From: Gnetum montanum
Lineage: Eukaryota; Streptophyta; Gnetopsida; Gnetales; Gnetaceae
Assembly: GCA_015680685.1 (NCBI GenBank)
Contig: MNCI01000273.1
Span: 137,373-201,372 of the forward strand
Length of the DNA stretch: 64,000 nt
Reading direction: 5' to 3'
Made by a program: the position numbers and the translations under genes. The notes under the pieces were generated by a model. It had not been told where the DNA came from and did not search any database. It saw only the letters and a program-made list of their open reading frames with translations. Below are positions 12,501 to 23,660 of this stretch, in pieces (position 1 is the first letter of the stretch; each line of letters begins with the position of its first letter).

Positions 12501-14130
12501 TTGTCCTTAATTCAGGATTTTGTTAGTTAAGTGGCCATAGCTTGACCCTTTATTGAGGCTTGGTGGATGTAATGTAGGTCAAACTTAGCTATTATGGCCT
12601 TCCATCAAGCTATTCATATACCTTCATATATATTGGTTGTTATGAATCTTAATACATTATCCTTATATATGACATTGACTTGGCTCCTAAAGAGGTAGTT
12701 TATTCACTTCTTCAAGGAGAAGACTAGGGCTAGAAAATACTTTTCAACCTCTGTGTATCAGGTTTCATAGGCTATCAATGCATGGCTCAAGTAGTAAATA
12801 AGCAACTCCATTCCATCATCTCCTTTTTGATAGTGTAGATAAGCTATGCACATGTCAAAGATTACAAAGTATAGGTAAAAAGATTTTTCCTTCTAAGGTG
12901 GGTACATGATGGGTAGCTCAGCCAAGTCTTGCTTAATGTTGTTAGAGGATTCCTAGCATTGGTGAGTCTACTCATAGTGAAATTTCTTCTTAAGCAAGTA
13001 CTACATGGATTGTACCTTATTTGTAAGTCTTGAGATGAATCTATGAATAAATTACAATCTACCTTGTAATTCCCATATCTCCTTAAGAATAGTCAATGTT
13101 GCCAACTTGGATATGGCTTTAACCTTATTAGGATTGACACATATTCCTACCTCAAATACTACAAAACCAAGAATCTCGCTAATATAAATGCTAAATGTAC
13201 ACTTCTTAGGATTGATTCTAAGCTTATCTTTGAGACATCATTGGAGTACTAAGTCAAGGTTATGTGCATGGTCACTAGATATCTTGGATTTAATTACTAT
13301 GTCATCAACATAATCATGAAGTAACCCTACCATGTGGTCACTAAATATGTAGGTCATGACTTGTTGATAGGTTGGCCTTGCATTCTTTAGATCGAATGAC
13401 ATCATGTTATAATAAAAGGCTCCCAAAGGGATCATAAAGGTTGTGTATAACTAATCCTCTAGATCCTCACTTGGTTATATCTTGAAAACCCTTCCGTAAA
13501 GGATAGTATGACATGACTAGTCATAGGATTAATGAGTTGATCAATACCATGGTTGCCATGTTAAGATCTTGGAAGTCAATGTAGATACAAATGCTCCCAT
13601 TCTTCTTGGAAACTACCACTATGTTGGACACCTAATTAGTGTAATTGATAGCTCAGATGAAATCAACTAGTTAATGTTTCTTGATCTTATCATGAATCAC
13701 TAGAAACAAATCTAGTATAACATTATAGATCTTATGTTTAATAGGTTGGATACTAGGGTCTAGTATGATATTGTGTTATACTAAACAAGGGTCAAGCCCT
13801 AGCATATGTTCATATAACCAAGAAAAGTCTTTAATGTTATTTTGAAGGATCTTGGTGATGTCTTGAACCTACTATGGTTCAAGTGAGAAACTTAGTTTTA
13901 ATGTTTTCTACTCACTATTTTGTGTTATAATAGGAACCTTAGCTAGAAAATCCCCAATGATGTCACTAGCCTCAAGGTTAATGGTTTTAACTATGTACTC
14001 AAGCCATTCAAGGGACTTCTCTATCAAGGCTACATGATCAAATAGGCTCTTAGGCTTATGATCTAAGTAATCAAGGTTAATGGATCATTCAACATCAACA
14101 TACAATTCAACCAGATTTAGAGGTAGGCTG
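12501..14130 (-). pseudogene. Element B: reverse transcriptase and first RNase H, degenerate
   Basis: The catalytic YVDD box is visible in LLHDYVDDIVIKSK (13238-13435), after an FDLKNARPTYQQVM stretch that matches the fingers/palm of gypsy RT. Further out, residues resembling DLPSIDQL..T and FSWLYEHMLGLDP are seen with many stops up to about 14130. The first RNase H lies at 12540-12950. No gag or protease of this element was found to its right, where an unrelated LTR begins at 14800. Confidence 0.7.
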
Positions 14131-14139
14131 AATTGCGGC

Positions 14140-14725
14140 TATGATTTCATGTTCTGATCCTACATATCAAACAAAAGTAGATTAAGTGGCATTTGTGTGA
14201 TATATTTTTTCAAAAAAATGTTAAGATTATGCAAAATAGTATAGTAATAAAACACCATGAAGCATGACAATGTCAAAATATAGTAAAATGAGATATATAA
14301 GGCAAAGTAATGTCATAAATGATATCAACCTATGCCAGATGAAGGTGAAACAAGGTCAAATGTGGTCAAAATGATAAAAACATGACATCAAATGGGATAA
14401 AAATGGTACAATATGATATCAAACAATGTTAACTGAAATTCTAACAATGAGAAAATGATATCAAATGATGAAAAATGATGTTAAGACAACGAAAAATGAT
14501 GTTGAATGGTTTTTAACATGGCCAAATGAAGTCAAAACTATGAAAAATGACACCAGTGATATCAAATAATAAAAAATGATGTCAAAATAATGGAAAAAAC
14601 TATTAAGTAGGGGAGAACAAGGTTGAATGGTGCCAAATATCAAAAAATGATATTAAATGATACCAAATGAGATCAAATGATGTTAACTAGGTCAAACTTG
14701 GTCAAATAAGATTATAGTAGGTTAG
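14140..14725. repeat. Degenerate minisatellite (AATGATGTCAAA-type)
   Basis: Short phrases such as AATGATGTCAAA, AATGATATCAAA and GGTCAAATGTGGTCAAA recur every 15-40 bases. It lies directly upstream (minus strand) of element B's pol, the position at which C, D and E also have minisatellite blocks. No coding capacity. Confidence 0.55.
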
Positions 14726-14799
14726 AAATAATATAAATAGTAATATTTTTTTTATTTGAAATTTTTATGATTGGTGATGAAGTGAATTTTTTCTAGCTC

Positions 14800-15670
14800 T
14801 AATATTGAATATTTGATATCAGAGACCTGATATCAGATACCCAATATTGAGGACCAAGAAGTGATGTTGGATATCCGATATCGAAGGATGTGTGTCGACC
14901 TATAAATATAACACCTAGGTACATGGTTTGGACTATCTGTTGTCATAGTGTAATAGAGCTCTTGCAAGTTTTCTTCCCTAGAGTTAGAGTATTTTCCCAA
15001 GTGCCCAAAATAGGAGTCATTAAGTATACAGATCTTTATTTAAGCACTATTGTACTTAAGCACAATAGTGTGTGCATTAATAAAGACAAGCTTTCTCATA
15101 AACCTTACAAAAATTTGGCTAGATTAAATATTTTCTTCATGCATTCAATGTTTTTAGCAAATTTATTTAATGCTTTTATGTAATTAAGGTAAATTAATCT
15201 AAATTAAGCTAGATTAAATAGCAATTAATTAAGCACATAAGTACGACCACTCTGAGCATGCACATGAGGCTTGGTAATCCCAATAATGATAAACGTTTGA
15301 TAATACAACAATGTTATAAGTGTTTAGGAAGTGCATGGAAAGTGGAACCAAATACTTATGTTAGGATTAGTTATACATTGGTTAGTTAGTTAGATTAAAT
15401 TAGCAATTAAATTACTTCATTCTTTTCATCCTTTATTTTAAGCACCCAAAACATAAAACATAAAAATAATAAAATTATGTCTCAATTACACTTAACCATA
15501 CCTTTGCATATCAAAAGTGTAATTGGGAAGACAATGAATGACTGTTAGGAAAAATTCACTTTGTAGAGGCTACTATATCTGAATAAAAAGGGTCCATGGA
15601 ATTCAATTAGATTGTGCTTGAATGCTTAGTGATTTGTATTGTTGAGCATAAGGGTATTCACTACTCATCA
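14800..15670 (+). repeat. LTR of element A's family, plus orientation
   Basis: Homologous to the LTR at 3381-4209 but in reverse orientation. It shows GATATC-containing palindromes at 14815-14885, a TATA box CTATAAATATAAC at about 14901-14913, the shared ACAGATCTTTATT and AATAAAGAC blocks near 15025-15090, and an end in ACTACTCATCA. The next bases (ATTGGAATAA) could be a badly eroded TTGG-type primer-binding site. Whether it is a solo LTR or one end of a plus-strand element is open. The left edge is approximate. Confidence 0.65.
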
Positions 15671-15999
15671 ATTGGAATAAATAAAAATCAAATGAAAATA
15701 AGTTTTAAACTTCCAAAATATGTGAGAAGTTAAATAAAACATGTTAAAAATTGTTAAAATAGGTAAAAAGCTACAAAATAGGGTGTAAACTATTAAGATT
15801 AGGAAAATGCTAGAGAAAATATGTTGTAAACTATCAAAATAATGGAAACACAAGAAAATTGAAAAAATATTACAAAAAATAGAAAAATCTTATAGAAATA
15901 GAAAAATATTGTGAAAATTGGTAGTAAACTACTAGAAGAGAAGTTCTTTTGGTAAAAATAATTAAAAAGGATAAAATTTTATATTTTCAACATTCAGAG
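15671..15999. other. A-rich low-complexity spacer
   Basis: Runs of GAAAAAT, AAAATAGG and TAAACTA(C/T)(A/T)A; no gene seen. If the preceding LTR is a 5' LTR, this would be its eroded leader. Confidence 0.4.
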
Positions 16000-17579
16000 G
16001 TATTTTCTTCCATATATGAATATCCAAAAAATCAACCTCAATGTGCATAGGCCATTCCATCAATGTATAGGTAGTTTGGAATGGATTCTTAGCTTGTGAG
16101 ATCCACTAGAATAGATTGTGACCACATTGGGTGAAGGCTTTGGCATGTAGGATACACTGTGATGGTGCTTGAGCTTGTTTTGGCTTGGTTTTAGATGGCA
16201 AAAGTTTGGTACATTGGTCTACACATTATCCTATCTTGTAGGGATTGTTTCCAAAAGTATAAGGATCAAATATCAAATCTAGAAAGGAATTTGGCAAAGT
16301 TCTTGAAGCTTGAAATCTCCTACTGTAGCACCTTGGATTTGGTATAGAAATATGCTATTTTAAAGGTGTTATGAGGAAAGTGGATTTTTTTAGATGTCCA
16401 CACGTTTGCATATACATTGGTCAAACATGTATGGAATAATTACCAATGTATCCCACTTTTGTAGTAAGGTTTGTGGAGGTTTTGACCACATCTTTGGCCT
16501 TTCTAAATTTCCATGTTGGCACTAAGAAGGAGGAGTAAAATCTGCATTGTTTGGAATTACATGAAACAAAAGTAAAGGATTTCCAATGCTCACACATTGG
16601 AATATACATTGATCAACATGTAGGACATAAATGTATAATGTATAGACATCCTTGGATAAGTTTGTGATGCTTTGAATGAGAATTTTGGAATTCCAAAGCT
16701 CCCAAGGTAGTGGCTAGGGTTTTGATAGAAGATCTATAATTTTCAAGGTTGTACAAGCCACGATACAGGTTTGGTTTAAATCCCACATTGGAATATACTT
16801 TGGAAAACATGTGGAGCATAAATTCATAATGTATTTATCATACTTAACAATTTTATTAGACTTTTCAACTAAGTTTTTAACCACCCTGAGCTCCTAGTAC
16901 AGTAGCTAGGATTTTGACTAAAAATCTATATTTCTTGGAACCATATTGATCATGTTTTGAGTTTTTTAGATGCCTCACATTAGAATTTACATTGACCAAC
17001 ACATGAGGCATAAATTCCCAACATGAAGTATTTAGCTTAGAAAAATTTAAGGTTTTTTTGATTTAGTTTGTGATGTCTATAGTCATCTATGTCTATGCCT
17101 ATGGTTTTTGAAGGAAAATTGAAGTTTGAAGGCTATTCTAACCATGGTGAAGATCTAATAAGATTTCCTCATTGGCATATATTTTGGGTAATGTGTGGGG
17201 TATATATGCCAAACATGTATATCAATTTTGGATAGATTTTAGAGCTTTTCTGATAAGGTTTTGACCTCTCTATTTTTCTACTATAGTAGCTAGTATTTTG
17301 TAGCAAGATTGATGTCTTCTAAGGTTGTTTAAGATAAATTTCAAGTTTTTTTAATGTGCCCACATTAGCATATACATTTTCCAACGTATAGGACATAAAT
17401 GCCAATGTATAGTGTCATAAAAAACACATTTCTAGAGTTTAAATAGTAAATTTATAAGTCAGCTTTCTTTGTTGGATTTTGTGGGCCCTACCTAGCCACT
17501 GTCAAGAAAATTTAGACATCTTAAAAATTTGTGGTAGCTCTTCACATTAGCATATACATTAGCCAACATGTGGAACTTT
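16000..17579 (+). repeat. 190-bp tandem repeat array, left part
   Basis: The landmark CACATT(G/A)G(C/A)ATATACATT...CAACATGT...CATAAAT recurs near 16406, 16596, 16786, 16976, 17171, 17362 and 17543, a period of about 190 bases. Between landmarks, CTAGTA..AGTAGCTAGG(A/G)TTTTG also repeats. Units differ considerably, so the array is old. It is interrupted at 17580 by element F and resumes at 27061. Confidence 0.75.
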
Positions 17580-20141
17580 TGGCAACCATTTGGGACGTGA
17601 CCGCCAATGAGTTTCATCGAACAGGATTTATGTGCTTGCTGGTCTCTGGCAACACCAAGGCCCAGATACCTCTAAATAGACTCAGTAGTTAATATGAGTA
17701 TGTGTATGTGCTGTTGTCGTATGTTTTTGTAGAAAATGAAATGATTGGGTTGTGTGTAAAACTATAAATAACTTATCTTAAAGAGATTCAACCAACTTTG
17801 CAAAGTACTGTGAGTTGCTAAGAGTTCTTATTCTGTTCAATTGCCTAGTTTCTGTGGTCCTTATAATAGCTACTTGTAAGAAATAAATTTTTGCAAAAAC
17901 ATTTGAGCATAACTCTACAAATCTACTTCTAATTTTCCCCAGAGAAAAATATAGTTCCACAAGAAAACTAGAAATAGAGCGAGATTCAATGGAAATAGAA
18001 AGAAGAGAAAAAGAAAGTAGATTTGTGTGAAGATCTCAAATGTTTAAACAAGGTAAAATGATATGAGTAAACAATTCACAATAAAGTTATCCCAAATTTA
18101 ATAACTATGAATTGTTCAAACTTCCAAGGCTCAAATAAGCAATTTCTTCAAGATAATCCTACTATGCTACCCAAAAAAATGCTGCATAAACTATCATGTG
18201 CCAGACTCTATTTTGGCTAGATAATGGATGTCAATAATTGAATTCAACATAACCTTCAAAAGACTTGACAATTTATGATTGAAATACCATGGAAATTCAC
18301 TTTAAAGATAAAAGAAGCTATTCTGGTCCTATCAAAATACCAAAGATTTTCTGAACCCTCTTGACTATTGAATCATTCAATGGCTTGACTACATGCAGAG
18401 GCTCTCTTACAACAATCTCAATAGCAGTTCTTATACATTACACAATACTAAAATTCACTACTAAAATGATCTTAAGGCTTTCAAACACAAGCTCTTCTAT
18501 GGAAAAATTTTAATAGAAATTTTCTATTATGCAACAAGAACAATAAGAGCAATTTAAAAATCCAAAAATTACTTGCCAAGCATGATACTATCTAAACCAC
18601 TAGCTAAAAAATTTAGACAAAATAAAAAATAATAAGCATAACTCACACGACTATGACAAAGAGGTTGAAATGTTGTCTTTAACAAATCATCTTATAAGCA
18701 ATCTTTCACAATGTCTTCTTTTCCAATGCTCTTCTCCCCCTTAGTGAGACCCCCATTTTCCTTCCTATGCTTGAAGCCCTTTTATAGGCTCTCATAGGTA
18801 GTTAGGTAACTTACAAAAATTTTGGGTGGTTATAACCATCATAGAGATAAACAAGCTACAGTTGACAAGTGGCCCATTCAGTTGCCAAATGGTCACCATG
18901 GAAAATAAAAAGTTGTAGTTGACAAGTGGGCTTTGTAGTGGTTATAACCACCATTTCAATTGAGAGGCTACAATTGTCATGAAATTACAACATTTATAAG
19001 AAATTTAAAATGAAGACAAGTATGTCGTGGCTATGTTCACCATAGGGTTAAATGTTTATAGGTGATGAATATCTTATAGTTGTAACCATCATAATCACAA
19101 TTTACTAGTGTTCAATTCACATGGGACTTTCAACAGTTGTCCCATAACTTTCTTTTCTTTTTTAAATCATAAAATATTTTATTGTTATTTAAATCATAGT
19201 AATAGAGATACTAACCATGGAGTTGATGCATACATGGATGGGTTGATATATAAATATATATGTATGTGTGTAATATTTGTCCATCTATCTTATGCTTGGG
19301 ATCCATGATTTGCTTCCTGCCTTCCACCAACCTCTGTCTATCCAAATCATATGCGAGTTGAAGGATTTGAACCTGAAAAATGCATTAAAATGAAATGCTA
19401 CGCAATAGCAGTTATATCTAATAATAATTCCAGTCTAAATGGTGGGACCCCTCGTATTGATTCAAAAACTTTGATGAAATAATTCCTGCTAAAATCTAGG
19501 CTCATGGAATTCTGCCGTAACGCAGTGCCATTTTGATGTATCATCACTCAAATTATTCCGCCCTATGCTGATCTTAGCCAAGCCAAAACCATATATCAAT
19601 TGCCACCGCAAAACAAGGCCCTATTGCGTTGCGCCTCCTCCATCTTCGATGCTATTGATGCCGTTGCTAATTCCATTTAGTTGCATCGATTCTACTACTT
19701 GTTCTGTCTCACATGGTGTTAGCATCGGAGGATAATTTCAATGATTTCACTAGTGATCTTGGCCTAATACTTGTGGTTGTAAGTAATGGAGAGAACACGC
19801 TTGAGCATGCTTGACTACACTATCTTTATCCTATGTTTTTCTTTTTAGTTTTTTTTAAAGATGATACAAGGTTTGCATCGTTATGTGGGTCCTTCAACTT
19901 CCATTATTTAATGTACTTATGATATGTCAAAAAAATCTATAGCAACTGAAGCTTTTTTTGATTGCTACTAAGAACTCAAGTCAAAAGATAAAGCCACATG
20001 ATTCCTAATGATGCAGCGTGCGGTTCCAAATATTTTGTTTAACAAGAAAACTTTTGAAACACAAAACATAAGGGAAAGTAGAGTATATGATCGGAGATGA
20101 TGATAAGATCAAAAGCCGCATGATCTGGGACCAGCAATGGT

Positions 20142-20393
20142 TTATTTGGTGTAGCCTCTTGCACTTTTAGCACATCTTTTCACTTCCAAGCATGTGCACG
20201 GCAGCACTTTTATGCTGTAACTCTCACACTCCACTCCTGTATCTGCGGGACAAGGCTCATCTCTACTGCAGGTTTTCTTCTTTGCTTCTTCTTGCCATAG
20301 TAAGCCCATATCACAATCTGCATTTGCTGCTTTCCTCACCCTAGCATATGATGATACGAGGAGAATTACAAAAATAAGGAGATGATCTTCCAT
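20142..20393 (-). CDS. Small secreted cysteine-rich peptide, copy 1 (inside F LTR)
   Basis: An 83-codon ORF. The first 25 residues are a hydrophobic leader (LLIFVILLVSSYA) ending in an ANA cleavage-like site, so secretion is likely. The mature part has seven cysteines (spacing C-C-C-C-CxC-C), an odd number for a disulfide-rich peptide. The frame after the TAA stop stays open for a further stretch that contains an eighth cysteine, and copy 2 does read through there. The start codon was chosen because it opens the leader and lies about 70 bases below a TATA box. Function unknown; it is like plant cysteine-rich defence or signalling peptides in architecture only. Its position in a retrotransposon LTR suggests capture, or an LTR-driven ORF. 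Confidence 0.55.
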   Translation of the reverse strand: MEDHLLIFVILLVSSYARVRKAANADCDMGLLWQEEAKKKTCSRDEPCPADTGVECESYSIKVLPCTCLEVKRCAKSARGYTK

Positions 20394-20458
20394 TTTCTAG
20401 CCATTGCAACTTCTATCTCAAGCTTTTGATAGTGTGGTAGAACTTGTGGACCATGGAA

Positions 20459-20470
20459 CATATATAAAGG
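20459..20470 (-). promoter_or_regulatory. TATA box upstream of cysteine-rich peptide ORF
   Basis: The minus strand reads CCTTTATATATG about 65-75 bases before the ATG, leaving room for a 35-45-base leader. The same motif is kept in the right copy at about 26531-26542. It may double as the LTR promoter. Confidence 0.5.
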
Positions 20471-20989
20471 AATTTGAAGTAGAGTAGATGTAATGGCGAT
20501 AATGTTCGGAAATAGATAAGCATGATGTGTAGGATAGATTCTAATATTGCAGGCATGAATTTTAAGGGCAAACATGTTTGAATGAATCACGAAAATCTTT
20601 CAAAAGTTTTTGTGTAAGTTGGCATCGTACCTATTGTAAAAAAAATTTGTCAACCTATTGCATAAGCATGTTATTGTCTCCCTCAAAAGTTTCTTACACA
20701 TCAGATTCTTCTTTTGAATGGCCAATACAGTTCTTTTTCTTGGATGTAAATGTTAAAATGAGCTTGATAATTTGTAGTAACTCTAATCTTTCAAAACAAC
20801 ATCCTACGATGATTGAGAAATTCTCCTTTCTGTAAACACCGCATCTAATGGAATGCTGACTTCACTGAAAAAATTGCCATCATTAGCATTGTTGCTACCA
20901 TAAATTCTCATCATTTGATCTGTGACATTTTGCCAATTTTTAATTCAAATGTCTGGTTCCATTCCGAATTGCTTAAAGATATTAATGCA

Positions 20990-21010
20990 AGCCCCATTTT
21001 AAAATTGTAC
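20990..21010 (-). other. Element F: polypurine-tract-like site
   Basis: The minus strand reads AAAATGGGGCT immediately before the LTR start TGCAT. This is the position of the plus-strand primer, though it is only partly purine. Confidence 0.35.
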
Positions 21011-21382
21011 TATACTTCAATATTTTATTGAACTTTTTACAGCTGAAAAGATAAATTTTCTTGGAGGAAAATTCCCATCAAACATAAGGTTTGGTGATAT
21101 AAAAACCTCATTCCTAAAAAAAATAAACAAACTGTACATTATCAAGTCCTTTATTCATGGACTATTCTTAAGATGGGAAGAGAATGGTGAGGGTTACTTT
21201 GGTAGGAATCCTCATATCTGTAACCTTCTCATAAGCAATCTCTAAAGTGATGAATGTTGTTCTATTATTTTCTAGCTTGCTAGAGCTTTTAACTTGATCT
21301 TCTTGAGCTTTTTTTTAGCAATCCTCTAATCTTTTTTCTTAGATAAATTCTTATTTTCTTCCCAATTGTGTCCTTCTTCTTC

Positions 21383-21970
21383 TTATTGGGATACAAAGGC
21401 TTCTTCCCATGAATGTTCATTGATTGGTTCGTTTTCAAAACTATAATTTTCTTGAAGTGTACAAATTTCGTTTTCAACACCTCCTTTTTCAACCATTTTA
21501 CTTTTTCCATTTGAAGTAATGTTATCAATCATCAAAGGTTCACTATAGATGTATATTTGATTTGGTTCTCCTTTCCAAGGTAGCCACATGTGAGAATAAT
21601 CTATTGATATGTTACCTAAGAAATTCTTGCTCCAACTTCTACTCAATAAGAGACTATGTGAATCTTGTATATCTGCCACTTGAATAGTTACTATACTTCT
21701 AACATGGGGTTCAAAAGAAATTTCCAATAGGACATTTGATAATTGACACACAATCTTCACTCTACTTTTATCTACTTGAACAATCTTTTTATTTAATTTT
21801 TTGGGAATGAAACGAAATTTCTTACATATAGACAATGGCATTATAGTAGATGTAGCTCCAAAATCAATCAAACAATTATGTAAGTATTTATCCTTTAATT
21901 TAATTGTCAAAAGAAAAGGATAAGCTTCCTTATCATACGAGGTCTTTAATTTCTCATCATTATTAGACAC
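21383..21970 (-). CDS. Element F: retropepsin-like aspartic protease
   Basis: A 195-codon open frame. The catalytic motif reads CLIDFGATSTIMP (about residues 33-45), a D-x-G-A-T variant with Phe in place of the usual Ser/Thr. The second signature, normally (I/L)(I/L)GR.W, reads SLLLSRSWSKNF (about residues 107-118), so its Gly is replaced by Ser. Family length is normal. It follows gag on the same strand. The next coding part, RT, is missing: the LTR starts about 400 bases further. The frame is intact, but the two altered motifs make activity doubtful. Confidence 0.65.
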   Translation of the reverse strand: MSNNDEKLKTSYDKEAYPFLLTIKLKDKYLHNCLIDFGATSTIMPLSICKKFRFIPKKLNKKIVQVDKSRVKIVCQLSNVLLEISFEPHVRSIVTIQVADIQDSHSLLLSRSWSKNFLGNISIDYSHMWLPWKGEPNQIYIYSEPLMIDNITSNGKSKMVEKGGVENEICTLQENYSFENEPINEHSWEEAFVSQ

Positions 21971-22049
21971 ATAACTTAACTCTGATTCTCTAACTCTCCT
22001 TTTACCTTTAATGAACTCTAAAGCCTTTCTTTGCTAATCTCCTATTTGA

Positions 22050-23532
22050 AGCAACTGATAAAAGCTAATATTGGCCTTGACATGTTTAATGTCTTCAATC
22101 AAATCATACTCCATCACCAATAAAGCTTTGTTTCTTTATCTATTTATTAAAAGACTGATTTGAAGTGCTTTACTCTACTTGATTATCTTTACCTTTATTC
22201 TTATCTCTTCTATTTGGATCAAAAGTTTTTCTCTTAGTAGATGGATTAGTAATAACATTTCAAGGTCTAGAAGTAGTTAATCTTTGTTTTCATTGGAGAC
22301 TATATCCATTTTCCTCATTATTATTACATTCTTTATCTAAAGACATATCTTCTTCAGAACTTGATAGAGAAAAAGTATCGCTAGATCCATTGCTAGAAGA
22401 TTTACTTGCATAATGAACACTAGATAACTCATTATCAGATTCAATATCAAGAAATTTGGACATAATAAAGTCACTTTCATCCTCATATTTTGGTAACTCA
22501 GTGTCTTGATGTTTATGCTTTCTATTTTTTCTTTCTTCCTTGATGTTAACTCTTGCCAAGGCTTTTTCAAGCTTCACTATTTTGTTAGACATATCTCTCA
22601 TTAATTGTCCTTTTTTAGATTCTACTCTTTCATATTCCTGTTCTATCTTAACATGAGAAGAACCTGGTAAAGCTTTAAATTCAGAAAAATCTTGCATAGG
22701 AATCATAACTCTTTCTTCTCTTTTTTGAATTGCAATATTTTCTTCAGGATTCAAGTTCAACTATTTTTCTAATTGTATAGCTTCACTAAAGTAGTCATTT
22801 AGTGTAGTTAAGTTTGGACTTCTCCTTAACCAAATTGAAATGTTGGGATTGACATCCTTAAGATAAGTTTCTTTAAGCATTTCTTCTGATGGCCTATATT
22901 GTCTTTGAAAGAGTCCACAAATTCATTGAAACTTGATGTTAAGATCTCTAATTGACTCTTTAACTCCTTTCTTAGCTTGTATTAGCCCATAGTATAGTTT
23001 TTGTTGATCTAACTAGTTACCAAACTAGGCTAAGAAAATATTCTTCATGTCATGCCAACTTGTAATCCTATTACTTGGTAAGTTGAAATACCAAATCTGA
23101 GCCATATCCTTCAAATTTGATACAAACAACCTACAAGCTTAATCTTGATGTTGAATATTTGCATGAGTTAAAGCTAACTCAAACATGTGAATATATTCTT
23201 CAGCTAAATAAGCTTTTCCAGGAATGAAAGGCTCAGGCAAATATTTGTAAACTACCTTAGGAATATCATTGTAATTTTGAAATCCTAATGGTGTAACTCT
23301 TTGTCATCCTATTCCTTTGGATAATTGAACTCTTAGAATTTTTAGATCTTCTCTTATAAATCAATAAACCAGATATAATGGGTGATCTTCTTGATCTTCT
23401 AGTTTTCACTGCACTACTTGTTCCCAATTCAAAAACTTTCTTTTGTTCTTCATCTAATGAAGAATCAGTCTTAGAATTAAGAATATCTTTTGAAACTTTT
23501 AAATTTTCCAAACTAACAATTTTCTTGGTCAT
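22050..23532 (-). pseudogene. Element F: gag region
   Basis: Across frames the minus strand encodes a gag-like core. An MAQIWYFNLPS...SWHDMKNIFL stretch lies near 23000-23110 and QRQYRPSEEMLKETYLKD near 22840-22910. Then comes a 156-codon open tail (22290-22760) rich in Glu, Lys and Ser, with an acidic Ser/Glu run at its end. A further open piece (23266-23532) is at the N-terminal side. Stops between pieces show decay. No zinc knuckle was recognised. Confidence 0.55.
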
Positions 23533-23633
23533 GAACTGAAAATCGTATTTAATTTCTTAAGCCTCTATAGTAACAAAGAATGGTTGATGTGCTAAAATTA
23601 TAAGGCTTATGAACTTAGAGGCTATATTTTCAG

Positions 23634-23660
23634 CCCTCCTTCTAGCGTCAAAAGAACTGT
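23634..23660 (-). other. Element F: primer-binding-site-like sequence
   Basis: The minus strand just inside the LTR end reads ACAGTTCTTT, then TGACGCTAGAAGGAGGGCT. It matches the site at the same place in C (TGGCACTAGAAGGAGGGCC) and D. I recall tRNA-Arg priming for Ogre elements, but the tRNA is not verified here. Confidence 0.5.

Larger units (their letters stand above)
17580..20989 (-). repeat. Element F: 3' LTR (left copy)
   Basis: Matches 23661-27060 over its length, with scattered substitutions and small indels. The outermost few bases differ between copies, so the edges carry an uncertainty of about 4 bases on the left and up to about 15 on the right. It contains the cysteine-rich peptide ORF at 20142-20393 and its TATA box. 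Confidence 0.7.

Noticed and set aside
19108-19308. 66-codon ORF repeated almost unchanged at 25189-25389
   Set aside because: Its conservation only reflects the LTR duplication of element F. Composition is low-complexity, the strand is opposite to the element, and no domain is visible.
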